Source: Elysia chlorotica
Taxonomy: Eukaryota > Mollusca > Gastropoda > Plakobranchidae
DNA length: 64,000 bases
Assembly: GCA_003991915.1 (NCBI GenBank)
Contig: RQTK01000104.1
Location: 691,543-755,542 of the forward strand
Direction of reading: 5' to 3'
Both the position numbers and the translations under genes were made by a program. This document shows positions 1-12,271 of this stretch, piece by piece (the first letter of the stretch is position 1; every line of letters starts with the position of its first letter). The notes beneath the pieces were generated by a model, which was not told where the DNA came from, ran no database searches, and saw only the letters and a program-made list of their open reading frames with translations.

Positions 1-92
1 TATTATTATTATTATTATTATTAATATCATCATCATAAGCCTCACCCTCATCACCATTATCCTCAGCAGCACTAATTTTTTTATTAATGACC

Positions 93-177
<85 letters not shown>

Positions 178-1635
178 GCACTATCATCATGATTATCATT
201 CATCCTCATAATCATCATCATCAGCAGCATAATTATCACTACTATCATCAACAACGCCTTCGACGTTATCTTTATTACCAATCTTTATGTATTAACACGC
301 CATGTTCACTGTTTGCGCGAGTTTTAATTTTATCTTTGTGCTTAATATTATGTATCTAAAAAAAGCAAAAAAACCCAAAAACAAACAAAAACAAACAAAA
401 AACAAAAAACGGTGTCTATGCAAACTCTTAAAAAGCGGTTTGAGACCCTATTGAGCGATGGACATTTTTCAATAAAAAGGAAACTTAAAGGAATTAGTTC
501 ACTTCTAATGTTATCAGTAACTTCTTTTAGCATCAAGAATGAAGTTACTAATGTCGATTGAAAAAAAATCTCCCTGAACACAAGTTTATGCTTTTTTTGT
601 CTTGCCATGTTTGGTTTTTTAAAAACCCTCACTAAAAGACACGTCTCATTTACACAAAGAAAAATGAGCTTGTAAAAATAGTAAATTAATGGATTTACTT
701 TTTTGAGCTTGCAAATTGTAAATTACATTATTATATTAGATTCTGAACTGGTATTTTCAAAGGAACAATACACTGCCTCAAACATTTCACGATACATCGA
801 AGCTCTGTGTATGAGTTATTTAGAAACTAGGTAGGGAAATAAAACTGAAAAAGAAATATATTAGATAGATCAGCATTTGTTTAAACAAATTTTGAAACAC
901 ATTTGGTGGTTTTATTATTAGTATAATATTTAAATTTCCAGATTCTCATTTAAACTGCGCCAACCGAAAATACTTAGATTTAGGACCTAAAATAGGGCAT
1001 AATAATGTACTTCTTACATCCAACATTTCGTGAAGTGGCATTAAAAAGGTTCTTTCTACGTTTTATCGCTTTTGAGAAAAATGCTATAAAAAGTTTATAT
1101 TAACACACATTCATAATAAGGTCATTAATCGTAATGTTTCATTAATTTTATAATCAGGCTACCAATAGCTACAGCTATTAATTTCATGGTTCTTAAATCT
1201 GTTTAGATAAAACCTTTTCATGATGTAGCCTCTAATTTTACCAAAATGCAGATTATAACTTGTTAAATGTCATCTTACTATGAAATAGAGACCGTAATTA
1301 ACATTAGGATAGTAAAAAGGGGTTCTAAGTAAATCGATAATAGCGATGGCGGACGTTATGTAATAAAAAAATAATGCGTAAATAAAATCCTACCTGTCTT
1401 CACCGACGGCTAGGCCGCACATTTTTCAGTTTTGAGTTTGGGACGTGGACTGACGAAAGATTAAATAATTATTGTAAACGCTGTATATCCAACAATGAAA
1501 GAAAAAAATATTTTATAACGTCTTTGTCTTATGTTTGTGTTGCACTAAAAGTATAATAATTGCACATGGTTTAAGTAAATATTGACGGAGCATTCTTTTT
1601 TTTTTTTGTTTCTTGCTGAATACGACCCATCTCAG
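1..1635. other. AT-rich DNA upstream of the first recognisable Vsx copy A exon
   Basis: Starts with ATT and TCA trinucleotide runs (1-25 and about 92-177), then an A/C-rich run at 360-410. From 420 to about 1600 the DNA is AT-rich and non-repetitive with no open frame resembling a known protein. Vsx proteins usually have an N-terminal region with an octapeptide-like motif. I looked for it here and did not find it, so the first coding exon of copy A is either outside the window or unrecognised. Confidence 0.5.
92..177. repeat. (TCA)n microsatellite
   Basis: About 28 near-perfect TCA units. The open frame over it is poly-serine and has no other content, so it is not treated as a gene. Confidence 0.95.
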
Positions 1636-1692
1636 AGGGTAGCAGCGATAAAGATGAGCCTGAAAGCCCCGGGTTCGATCACCTTCACATGC
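1620..1692 (+). mobile_element. tRNA-derived SINE head-like sequence
   Basis: A box-A-like stretch (ctcagagggtagc at 1631) and a box-B-like stretch (gggttcgatcacc at 1671) are about 41 nt apart, the tRNA internal-promoter spacing, in tRNA-like order. It resembles the SINE heads elsewhere in the window, for example at 28655-28725. It overlaps the proposed Vsx exon 1636-1732. No SINE body follows, so it would be a truncated copy. Confidence 0.45.
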
Positions 1693-1732
1693 ATGGACAA
1701 AGCAAGAAAAAGAAGAAGAAAAGGCGGCATAG
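1636..1732 (+). CDS. Vsx: Vsx copy A, exon with basic stretch and homeodomain N-terminal arm (tentative)
   Basis: The frame is open from 1620 to 1732 and ends in SKKKKKKRRHR directly before a GT donor (gtgcgtag at 1733). Vsx-family proteins carry a lysine/arginine run ending RRHR just before the homeodomain residues TIFTSYQ. The exon ends AG and the next exon (6758) starts G ACC, so the join gives an Arg codon (homeodomain R5) in the correct phase. The likely acceptor is the ctcag ending at 1635, preceded by a T-rich tract. Part of the exon looks like a tRNA-SINE head (1620-1692), so either the exon was built partly from a SINE or the resemblance is chance. The exact 5' edge is uncertain. RNA reads across 1732/6758 would settle it. 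Confidence 0.58.
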
Positions 1733-2037
1733 GTGCGTAGTCCATGTGTGTTGTTGCCTTCAGATTTCTTTTTCTATTAAAAAAAAACACTTAACTTTGA
1801 GTAGTAAAAAATGTATACCATCCACTGGGTCTTTTCAGATTGACGAGAGTACAAGCGTCGTATCGAGGGAACCCACCAAAGAAACATGTAATCGGTGTAT
1901 GTTTCTAACCATCTATCTCGAAATTTGTTTGGCGTCATACTTTTTTTTTTCCTAAATTAATTTTAAATTACTTTGCCGACATCCTACTGCGAATAGAAAT
2001 TTTACCTGATCAATAGAAATCCGTGTTTCATACAGCA

Positions 2038-2215
2038 AAAAGAAGAAGAAGAAGAAGAAGAAGAAGAAGAAGAAGAAGAAGAAGAAGAAGAAGAAGAAGA
2101 AGAAGAAGAAGAAGAAGAAGAAGAAGAAGAAGAAGAAGAAGAAGAAGAAAAAGAAAAAGAAGTAGAAGAAGGAGAAAAAGAAGAAGAAGAAAATAAAGAA
2201 GAAGCAGTAATAGTG
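2038..2215. repeat. (GAA)n/(AAG)n microsatellite
   Basis: Almost pure AGA/GAA trinucleotides to about 2150, then an impure purine-rich continuation. Opposite-strand frames read poly-Ser or poly-Leu and are artefacts of the repeat. Confidence 0.95.
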
Positions 2216-3411
2216 GTAGGAAGATCAGGAGAATGAAGAGGATGAGTTCGAGGGGGAAGAGAGGAAGAACAAGAGAGGTACAATGAGAGAACAAGAGGAG
2301 AAGAAAAGAAATATATTATTGAGAATATAGAGACTGAGAAAGAAAGTCAGAGGCGGAGACAGAAAGAGACGGGCCGTGAGATATTTTAAACATTAGAAAT
2401 GGTGCGACTTGTTGCCTCCGAAGTATGGTTTATTGTTTGGTCTATTTATTTATTTACTTCGCTTGACTTTTAGAATGAATTAAGTCAAATTACCCGACAA
2501 CCAAATGCACATGTTTGGGATTTCCAACATTTTGTATTAGCACTCGAATAGCTAACTTTGGGGTTCGGAACGGTAGTTAAATACGAACTATAAAGGTGCG
2601 AAACAAATAGTTTACCAAACATATTTTTTTCCTTCTACAACGGGTTTGACCAACTGGTTTGTTCACAACATTGCAGCGGGGAGAAAAGATGACACACGTG
2701 AAACTAGTTGTGCCCGACTAGCATATATGATGAAGAGTGAAAAGGGAAAGGATGAAGCAGACGGTGTGAGGTGCGCTTACTATTGGTTTTGCCACACATG
2801 CCACCGCATTGAGAGTATTGGAGCAACCTTTAACTAGAGCCTGCCTTTCAGAGTTTTCAGCAAATACTTACGCTTTACCCGACTAGGGCCGTGGCTAGTG
2901 GTTTAAAAGAATTCTCAAGGTTCAAACTCATGAAAGAATTAAAGACAGTGAAATGGTTATTTTATTTTCGAAAATATGATATGCTGACGAAGATATTTAG
3001 TTCAAGGAGGGGAATATTGGAGACGAGAAGATCGATGCGAAGAGGGTACGAGACGAGAAAGCTAAAGAAGATCCATCTGGAACAAAAAACAATGCCTAAA
3101 AATTAAGACAGTCTCAAGGCGAACAGAATAAAAAAAAACATACCAATTTGTGAAGCAGCGCACCACTACCATGCGGAATAAACAAGGAAAATGCCTGACA
3201 AGGGAACAAGGCCTCAGGATATTGTGTGAAAAATACCTCCAACATAAGGAAAAACCTTTACTATATCTTGGATCGAAAAAGCCTTTTACAAGCGAGCATT
3301 CAGCTTTATGATCAACCATGAGCTTATACAACATCAACGTCATTGCCAAACTGTCAAACAAGAACCACGTGACAAGGCAACCCAATGCAGTCTAGCAAAT
3401 TTTTTTTTTAA

Positions 3412-4510
3412 ATGAGTAGTTCTCGTTTGTTACAGTGGTACTGTAGAGGCCTCAGGGCCAACTATTCTGAACTGCGGCGCATTATGTTAAACATAATGTC
3501 GCTGCGGCTTGTCTTTTCTGCCTATCACCACCACAGAGGTTGTGCAGATGGTTGGTCTAAGCGGCGGTACTACTATCTTTGTCAAAAATACTGTCCCTCA
3601 CAGACCTGTCCCTCTCAACTCTTCTCTACAGACAGTCGCAGTCCGCGTGACTTTAGGGAAATCTTTCACTCTCTTCCACATTCAGCTCAAGTCTCCTACT
3701 CTGATGTCACGGGCCTAAATAGTCAGCTTCCTTCTCCAGTTATACTTATGGGAGACTTTAATTCCCATAACCGACTGTGGTCTAAGGACTGATGCCTGAG
3801 GAAGCTGATTTCTTACTCCTAAACAAGGGCTCTCCGAGTTACTGCCATCCTGCCTACGAGACTTTTTCTACTCTAGATCTGACGCTCGTAGATCCATCTC
3901 TTTCTGTTGACTACTCTTGATCAGCTCTCGACAACCTTCACGGCTCCGATCACTTTCCGATTGTTCTATCGCCGTCTTTCATCCGAAACTGTGGAATTTC
4001 ACTGGGGCGGACGGGCCCGCTTTTCAGTATGACTGTCTTACAGAGCTATCTTCTACAAAAATTCTCCCCAATAGAGCAATTTAGCGAGTCTTCATTGCAA
4101 ATTGCAAAAAGGACGACCCCTTAGACTTCTACGGTTCCACGAAAGGAAAAGCCCTGGTTCGAAGCCGGTGCCGACAGGCAAATCGAACCAGGGAAAAAGC
4201 CTTTCTAACTTTTAGAGCAAATCCACCCCATATAATTTGGCTATTTTTAGTAAGCAACGTACAATGCGCCTGTAAAGGTGACGATCATGGAAACTATATA
4301 TCTCGAACATGAATAAAGATACTCCTCTCTCGAAGATATGGAGGTATGTTATAAAGATCCATGAAAAAATATCCCTTCCCTATAAAAAAGAATGCTGACA
4401 AATCACATGTGGAGGTGGAAGAGAAAATTGCAAACGCACCAGGCGCTGCATTTTCCAAAAACTACTCAAATCACCACAATTTCTCTCAATTTCAAGGTTT
4501 TAACAAAAAA
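3412..4510 (+). pseudogene. Decayed non-LTR retrotransposon, endonuclease region (jockey-like)
   Basis: A 126-codon frame (3412-3792) begins like an APE-type LINE endonuclease (LLQWYCRGLRANYSELRRI) and reaches the catalytic-region motif GDFNSHN near 3750. After a stop the homology continues in other frames: a segment like LLNKGSPSYCHP and TLDLTLVDPSLSVDYS (about 3820-3920), then the conserved GSDHFPIV (about 3940-3963), a PWF motif near 4150, and linker-like sequence to about 4510. Stops and frameshifts mean it is dead. No reverse transcriptase motif follows, so it is truncated. Family placement as jockey-like is from motif order and is inference. Confidence 0.8.
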
Positions 4511-5902
4511 TAGATCAAACAAAAATAGACCTACACAACCACAAAAGAAACAATAACAAAAACAATAAAATAAACACATACTCATACAATCACCAAGTTA
4601 TGCGACTAGTTCAAATTATTCATACCACAGAAGATGCAGTTGCTAATAACAAGGAAAGCTTTGTTTCCAATTGAAAAATGAAATTGATCTAAACTATCTA
4701 GCACTGTTAATTTTCCTTCTCATTAGATACGACCGGACACACGTCATGAATTTGTCATATCTCTATCTTGTCATACATTGTTCATTCTGAATTTTTTTTT
4801 TATTTGTACGGAGTATTACACATTCTTAAATATTTAAGTAAACTAAAGACAGACTAACGAGTATAACGCAATCCCAGTTGACTGGTGTACTGTGGTGCCT
4901 TGTGAGAAATACAAAATTATTGCGATAACGGTCGCTACTCTATAGCAATAGGACTGTGTATGTGACTCCCATAATTATTTGAACATACAAGTAACTAATA
5001 AGAACAAAATTATTATTTTGGGATAATGCACTGTTTTCATCAATAGGGACAAAAGCGAGACGTCTCACAAAAAGAGCTCACAATGTTATTGATACGGGGA
5101 GCTAGCATGACGCGTGATCACTATTTCTTTCTTGAAATTAGGCGGTTGATTAATGTTCAGGCCGAATTTATACTATGGTTTAAAGAAGGGAAATGGGAAA
5201 AGCCTTAATTACCTAGCCCATATAATTATGCAAAATTATCACCATGGAACTTTTCACCCTCTCTGGTTCTCTGGTTTAGCTTAACGCCTAATGAAATAGT
5301 TTCGTATACTTCTAAACAAAATTAAATTAGCTATTTCAAGAGACCATTAATTTGTGTTTAACGCTGTGGAAAGCGTCTCAACTTATTATAGCCAAGAAAA
5401 TTCCCTGCGTCCAAAATCTAATTACTGGAATCCAGACACATCATCATTGAAATTCTGTGCAGAAGGAAGCAATTTAATCTGTCGGTGCGCCGAGTTGTCA
5501 TGTACTGCTGGGCTAGTTGACGTATTTAGGAGCAAAATAAACGGGATCAGCCAATTACTCATACACACGTTTAATGATAACAATTATGTACCAAATATAC
5601 GGCTTCATATCATATAAACCAAAATATGTCTTTGTTGTTTTATTTTTCTTAAAAGTACGTGAATGTGATACGACACATCTGCACTATTTTGCAATAATAT
5701 TGTTGTTTTTTTTTTTGGCTAAGTTTGTTTACACAATTGATACACTCGTCTAGCGACATAAAAATATAATCAATGCAATGTTTTAAAAAATGAGTTAGTT
5801 TAAGCAGTGCTCCCATGGGTTTGGCTTCAAAGAATAATAATAAGTAAATAAGCATGATCTCCTTAAAGTTTGACGATCCATCAGTCCCCTTCACAAATCT
5901 CT

Positions 5903-5906
<4 letters not shown>

Positions 5907-5980
<74 letters not shown>
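5907..5980. repeat. (CT)n microsatellite
   Basis: About 37 CT dinucleotides with little interruption. Confidence 0.97.
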
Positions 5981-5983
<3 letters not shown>

Positions 5984-6289
5984 GTGGGTATGCACATTGT
6001 AATAATTAATCACTAAGACGTAACTTAAAATGACAATTTAAGAAAAACGCAACGAATCTACAAGTTTTTCGACACGTACATTTAGTATGATTCTTGAAAA
6101 AATGTACCACTATCCTTTTTTCTGTTCTTGCTCAGCAGTTTTATTTTCCTATAAGCGTCTTCTAAATATTCTTTCTTTTTAAAGTACACAGAGCAATGCG
6201 ATATTCTGTCTCACGTAGTGAAAGCTTCCTTTTAGGCTTTTAGGTGTGTAGGAAGACCTTATACGGTGTCGAGGCGCAGTGCAAGATAC

Positions 6290-6382
6290 CTGGTACTTGG
6301 CCAGCCACATTACACTGACACCGACCCAAACAATAGGGAAACGCGTTAGTCAGAATCGGGCTCGAACCTGCAGAGTTCAGAA
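6290..6382 (-). mobile_element. SINE fragment, tRNA-like head
   Basis: On the minus strand it holds a box-B-like ggttcgagcccg (rc of 6357-6368) followed by sequence matching the body of the window's SINE family, including the rc of actgacaccgacccaa. The left part of the element is missing. Confidence 0.55.
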
Positions 6383-6757
6383 AATAATTACAGTATACGC
6401 TATAGCACTTTCCGGATCCTTACAAAACAAGTGCTTATTAAACTGTGTTAGCGCAAAGCCCATGATAAATTATGATTAGTTCAAAATTACAAAATTCTAT
6501 TCATCTTTGATGAAACAAGAACAAGCCTTTTAGTACTTAAAAACGTTCGAAATACGGCTGATTTTTTCGCATCTACGTCTACGTCTAGGTTTAGTAAAGA
6601 TAAGGACCAAAATCAGCCAAACGTTACAAATACAGATAGGACCATAGCGCCACAGTACAAACACGTTTAAAGCGCTAACTAGCCAAATCTTAAACGGTAT
6701 TTATATTCATTGCCGTTGCTTTTCAACTCATATTGTTTAAATGGTGTGTCTCGGCAG

Positions 6758-6881
6758 GACCATCTTCACGAGCTACCAGCTGGACGAGCTGGAGAAGGCG
6801 TTCAAGGACGCGCATTACCCTGACGTCCAGACCAGGGAGGTTCTCGCCATGAAGACCAGCCTGCCGGAGGATCGCATACAG
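6758..6881 (+). CDS. Vsx: Vsx copy A, homeobox exon (homeodomain residues 6-46)
   Basis: Encodes 41 codons, [20 protein letters not shown] through PEDRIQ, which is homeodomain positions 6-46 of a paired-like protein. L16 and F20 are in place, and HYPDV and LPEDRIQ are typical of Vsx/Chx10. The acceptor is cggcag at 6757 and the donor is cag|gtagca at 6881/6882, at the conserved intron site between homeodomain codons 46 and 47. The first base completes an Arg codon from the previous exon. Translation continues exactly in phase into 16688. The factor would bind TAAT-type DNA in the nucleus. In other animals Vsx acts in retinal/photoreceptor and interneuron development, and the same role here is inference. 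Confidence 0.95.
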
Positions 6882-6936
6882 GTAGCAGCTTGCTCTTTAG
6901 CACCAGGGGGTGGGCATGACGGGGGGCAGGTAGTTG

Positions 6937-6990
6937 TAGTTGAGTTAGTTTAAGGTCCAACGTCAGCACCATTTAGGCAATATTGGTGAT
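6937..6990 (-). mobile_element. SINE 3' tail fragment
   Basis: Matches the tail of the window's SINE family in reverse (gttgagttagtttaaggtccaacgtcagcac in two pieces at 6939-6970). It lies just 55 bp after the homeobox exon donor and abuts an oppositely oriented copy. Confidence 0.6.
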
Positions 6991-7192
6991 AGAGGTGGCT
7001 CAATGGTAGAGCGCACGGCTTACAATCAGGAAATCCTTGATTTGATCCCCAATGTGACCACTTTTACACCTAATGATTAGATCGCTATCACAAGACCCGG
7101 CATCATTGTGTAGCAGTGCGCAAACAATTGTCAGACATGAGTCTTGCAACTCGTGCACTATTGTAGCCTAGTTGCTCACATTAAACGTAAAA
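6991..7192 (+). mobile_element. tRNA-headed SINE, near complete but decayed
   Basis: The head ggtggctcaatggtagagcg (6996) is a good box A, and box B is degenerate (gatttgatcccc near 7040). The body contains gacatgagtcttg and cactattgtagcc, matching the family body seen at 26339-26612, and ends in attaaacgt near 7190. It is a dispersed repeat, not a tRNA gene: no acceptor-stem pairing was seen. Confidence 0.65.
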
Positions 7193-8434
7193 AAAACATC
7201 AACCCAAACAACAGTCAATAACTTTTTAATTGTTTACTTAAGCTCGCCCCTACATGACTGAGCATTATTTGATTTGCTACTTTGTGGGTCTTGCTATAGT
7301 ATTTAAATGAGCGGATTGATATTATGCAATAGAACAACAACAGCAACACTAACAATAAGGATAATACACACGCTTGTACACAGAGAAAAGCTTGGATCCA
7401 TAAATTTCAATATGGCAATCGCCTAACGAAGGACGCTTGTAACAAAGACATAACATTATGAAAGTTTGAGTTGGGACAATGCTTCATCTAAAAGCTTATT
7501 ATTTGTTCGATGCAGTAATAACCTGATATTGATATTTATTTTATCGGTTAAATATATCGTTTTTATAAGCGATAGAATCATCAGTTTAAAGCTGATAAAT
7601 ACCCATACCAGTAGAGGATATTTGGGACAATAATCGTACGTGATACCAACAATTTGCGTTGGGGATGCATGTTAATAAATATAGCTCTTTTTCTAGTCTG
7701 AAGTATACAGAACAGAATTTCACTGGCTTTTGGTTAACCAATACACAACTGCGAGCAATTATAAATCGGTTTCCATATCACCCACACAAATTAGAAATAC
7801 CGTACCTAAGTCGACCATCCTTGTCTTTTGTCCCTTTACTCGTCCATATCCAATTATAATTTCTTCTCTCACCTGCTTCTTCTCTTTCTCTGGTGGCTAG
7901 CGGTGAGCGCATCGCACATATAATAGGTTTAATAGCTCTAATGGGTTTAGACTCATCAATTGTTGATGGACCGTTTCCAGGTTGAATGGCGCTGCGAGGG
8001 ACCCAGGGCTGAGCGCTACCTCCAGGTGGTTGCTGGGCCCACTCTACAGCACCAATAGCGGGCTCGCCAATTTCTCATGATAAAAGAGAATCTGTAGGTT
8101 GGCTAAATTGGGCCTTTGAGAGTTACAACGGCTTAATCAAATATTCGCCCTGTATTTGGGGCACAAAGCTTATATCACATCAAGCAGCGTTGATTCAATA
8201 GGTTATGATAATAATAATGATGATGATTATGATAAAAATGTAAGTAATAATAATAATAATAATAATAATTATGCCTCATTATCTTGGAGTTAATACAAAG
8301 ACTGAAGTGCCCAATTCGGGCCTATCATTTCATCTTTTCTATAGATATACAACTAATTTCAAGTTTAAGACATTACATACTCTGCAAAGAGGAACTTATC
8401 AAGTCCAAATGAAAAAGGAAAAATGCACAAACTA

Positions 8435-8435
8435 G

Positions 8436-8480
<45 letters not shown>

Positions 8481-8502
8481 ATTATTAATATTATTATTAT
8501 TA
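8435..8502. repeat. (ATT)n microsatellite
   Basis: About 22 ATT units with a few AAT interruptions; a shorter TAA run lies at about 8245-8271. Confidence 0.95.
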
Positions 8503-8562
8503 GCTTTCTCCTAGTTGCACGCATCCTATATTCCTGACAAGGATCCTATACGCGAGAGGCAC

Positions 8563-8620
8563 TAAGATTCACATCTGACAATTTTATGTTCTGCCAAACA
8601 CGAGACAGTGCACGGATATT
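8563..8620 (-). mobile_element. SINE body fragment
   Basis: Contains acatctgacaattttatg followed by ttctgccaaacacgagacag, the conserved body module of the SINE family found complete at 26339-26612. Both ends are lost. Confidence 0.6.
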
Positions 8621-11167
8621 TTACTCACACAAATCCAATTATTAAGGTGTCTTATGAGGAAAATGAAAGTTTTATAGGAAAACATCTACCCTTAAACTAG
8701 CTCTAACGGGGCGTGCTGAAGTTAGAAGTAAGAATGGGAAATGTCGATATATACGCGTAATTATGTCTTGGCATGGATCGGTATAATTATGGGCCCAATC
8801 GCCTTAATGTGTTAATGCCAGATTCGTTAGGGACGCGGTTATCTTACTCAAGGAAGAGCCTCTTCGGTTTACAATTTAGATAGAATGGATAATAAAATTA
8901 GGATAAAAATTAACCATTTTTGTTTGAGAAGCAACCACTGGGTCTCTGAAACCCACAAAACAAGGAAAAGAGGGGGGGGGGGGGCGAGAAAATAAATAAT
9001 TATAAGTATGTAAAGATAACAATAGTAACAATAAACTAACTGGGGTTACACTTCTCTGCTCTTCACGGGAAATTATCATAACAATACATAATACATTGTT
9101 ATCAAACAAACAGACTTTGAAACAAATAAATCTATACAGCATTAAGTTCGCAAAGTAATGAGTGGTGACAAATCATTGGTTCCTGATTATAGATCGCAGT
9201 CTTCATCTTGGTTCAATCACATTTCAGACCTTTAATTCTCTAGGTTAAATGTAAGTCATAAAGCATTACATGATACAAAACATGTATTACCTGTACCACA
9301 AGCCGCAGATTGCAATAGAGTTAATAATGGTGCATTTTCCTTTGTATTACCACACGTATTGGTAGGCCTACCTTTTCACTTAATTCTTATGTGAGTTAAT
9401 TATGACAAGGCCAAAGACTCTAACAGTTCGATTTACAAAGAAAAAGCGTCTCACTTCCAAGGTTTGTCTAGCGGGGTTTGATTGTATGTGTTTTGCGAAC
9501 CGTTACCAACATTACGCACTGAGCAAAGTCCGACACAATGGTTCAGGCTTCGCACCTCTAGGCACCTGCTCTATTGAGCCCGGGGTCTATCACTTTATCT
9601 AATTATTCATCCATCTAACCGCCCACTCAGCCATTCAATCGTGCAACTTGATGTGGCTATCCCGCGCCGGGAGAGGCGTTTTGTCTGATTAAGTGACACA
9701 AACAAAAAGACAGAATTTTTAAAGACATTTAACAGTCTAATTTTGTCTGTGACCCTTCATTGGACCCCGTCAATTTGTAGTGAATAGGTAGTGATTACTT
9801 ATTTAGCCGTGAGGAGCTGAACAGGAGTCGCGGACCAGAAAAGCTGATCCGCCACATTAAATATGCATCGCAATGGGTTTTTTTTCTCCTTTAATGTTAT
9901 CCAAATATCAATTGTTTTGTTAAATGCAATATTTTTGCTAGAATATTGTTGATTTTTTTCTGTTTAGGGAAAATATTTTATGAAAGACATGTGTAATTCC
10001 TAACCAGTTTTATGTCATCACACTATAGGCATTTAAACATTTTCATGCGATGCACTAGACAGCGTTAGACAAAGGTCTGTGTCAGCATACCGAGTGGATG
10101 GAAAGCGACAGTCCAAAGACGGAATTATTGAGCCCTATGGGTCTGTCTCACCCAAGAATATGTAAGAAGAACAAAACATCTTCGGTGACATAACAGTGCC
10201 ACATTAAACTCTTTCAACCGCAAAAACAATCACGTTGCTTGGTCTAACTGTTTTATGTCATCTCAATTTCACTTAGCACTCTTTTCACCATAAAATCTCA
10301 TCAATAATTTTGCGCTAGTTAAGTGTTTCCTACAAAGAGAACTTTCAAAAAGTTTTCCACCGCATTAACCCTGATCATCTTTATGATCTGTGTCGGCTTA
10401 AATGGTTTGAAAAGGAAAGGAAAAAATATCATAAAAATTTTATTAGAATAGAATGTTATTCCATGATTGAAACAAAGCAAGAGCCACCCATAAATATCTG
10501 ATTATGAATACTCTTCCGGGTAATAATACCTGCGACGTATTTAATTTCTTAATGATAAATCGATACAATCTCATACTAATGAATATTCAATATTAATTTC
10601 CATTGTTGCCCTGTATTACATGTACAAACAAATAGATTGATGTTGATAAAAATATTCGTAATGGGTGAATGGTAAAATACATCTTCCAAGACATGCGCCA
10701 TCATGGCAGTATTCTATTTTGTTTATTGGAGTATAATAATGAAAGTCACACCCTTTTCCTTAGTGTTGACTTGTTAAAAAAAAAGAGGATTAATTGTGGA
10801 GGTAAGGAATCACAAAATCGTAGAGCACGTCCTTCCGCCTTCGTTTCTTGCGGTGGGTAAACTGTCACTCCACGCAAAATATTTCGTGTTAAAAGATATA
10901 CAGATGTTAAATAATTAGAGGGATATATGAATACATTCGACATAAAAGGACTAAAATATGATATAACACTGCTTGAAAAGGTCTACCTTAGATATAACGT
11001 ATAGACCAATCATCGGCATATCGTCAAAGAGATGAATCTCTGAAGTCGTGAAATGATTGGCAATTAAATTTTTGAAAGTGGATAGGGGCAAGGTTTATCT
11101 TTTCAAAATAAAATCTGTATAAGTTCACAAGAAATTTCGCTCATCTTCAACTATTTTGCATGTTACT

Positions 11168-11169
<2 letters not shown>

Positions 11170-11206
<37 letters not shown>

Positions 11207-11213
11207 CTCTCTC
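11170..11213. repeat. (CT)n microsatellite
   Basis: About 20 CT dinucleotides with one CG interruption. Confidence 0.95.
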
Positions 11214-11574
11214 TTTAAAACCTGACAAAATTGATATGGTGGGTGTTAACATTATGTTAGTGTAAGGCGCATCAAGGATGCGGTATAATGAACCAATTGT
11301 TGGGGAAGAAAATCGGGCTTATGACACTCAATTAATATTATTTCAAAATAACGTGTTAACTTTAATTCATAGTTTCACAACAATCAGTCCTCAAAACACA
11401 GTGTCTTCAAACTGGAAGCTACACAGGGGAAAAAAAGCAGAGACAAAGACACAGCAGCCCCTTCCCTCGATTAAAGAACAGATTAAGACGCAGATTTATT
11501 TGCCCTTCGTCGCAATCCCCACCCCTAGCACCGTGCGTCCAGTTAAGGCATCTCACGCGACTTAAGAGACTTGA

Positions 11575-11960
11575 AGCTCGTCACAGAATTGGCTTCCACT
11601 ACACTACAACCATTCCTTGAACGCGACCTGCCTTATTCAGAAATTAAAGTGGAAACTCACAAAATGGATTGAAAAAGAGTCGCCGAAAAAGTAGTGCTGG
11701 GGCAGCCTGACTAGCTATGGGTTCTGTTTACTCTGCGAGTCCGCGGCGCGAGGCAATCAAAACAATTAACTGTTAATTTAGATTGGGTGTCGGGCTAGGA
11801 CAACACGCGCTGTCTGGTGTAGCGGGGTGCGCGCGCAGCTCGGCACGGCTACCAGCCCTACCCTCAGTCTCAGTCTCCGTAGGGTGGGGACACGGGCCAG
11901 GAAGCCAGACCAGGGGACAGGCAAATTGGGAGGGTCGGGGACAGGGGGAATGGAGATGAC
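11575..11960. promoter_or_regulatory. Candidate cis-regulatory island in the Vsx copy A intron
   Basis: A GC-richer, non-repetitive stretch in an AT-rich, repeat-laden intron. It contains CpG-rich segments (near 11745 and 11810-11850) and an odd palindrome aattaac-t-gttaatt at 11764-11778, a plausible homeodomain-dimer or HNF1-like site. Open frames here do not resemble proteins. Regulatory function is inference; conservation in a related species would be the test. Confidence 0.3.
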
Positions 11961-11984
11961 CTGAAAGAGGGAAAGAGACATGAG

Positions 11985-12018
11985 GGGAGAAGAGAGAGAG
12001 GAGGAAAGGGGTAGAGAA

Positions 12019-12051
<33 letters not shown>

Positions 12052-12271
12052 AGGACAGTCACATTGAAAGAGAAGAGGAAGGTCGATTAGATAAAACGAG
12101 AGAGAGGAGGAGAGGGGCATATGGAGAGGGGGGAGGGGAGAGAAAAAGAGAAAAAGAAATAAAGAAAGAATAAGAGAGAGTGAGATAGAGAGGAGTGGGA
12201 GAGATACTTATAATTAAAGAATAAGAGAGAGTGAGATAGAGAGGAGTGGGAGAGATACTTATACTTAAAAA
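11985..12271. repeat. GA-rich tract with a 51-bp tandem duplication
   Basis: Purine-rich, mostly GA/GAG. Within it the segment starting ataagagagagtgagatag occurs at 12170 and again at 12221, running through gagatacttata: a direct 51-bp duplication with almost no change. Confidence 0.85.

Larger units (their letters stand above)
1733..6757 (+). other. Vsx copy A intron between the basic-stretch exon and the homeobox exon
   Basis: About 5.0 kb from donor gtgcgt (1733) to acceptor cggcag (6757), if the upstream exon is right. It holds a GAA repeat (2038-2215), a LINE endonuclease remnant (3412-4510), a CT array (5907-5980) and a SINE head (about 6290-6382). Stretches 2220-3400, 4510-5900 and 6000-6280 are AT-rich with only short open frames and nothing I recognise. 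Confidence 0.5.

Noticed and set aside
1689-1955. Independent 88-codon protein starting at the ATG at 1689
   Set aside because: The coding signal ends at the donor 1732; what follows is ordinary intron sequence read through.
6741-6953. 70-codon frame starting at 6741 as a complete gene
   Set aside because: Its first codons precede the acceptor at 6757 and its last codons follow the donor at 6882.
6991-7060. Functional tRNA gene
   Set aside because: Box B is degenerate and a SINE body follows.
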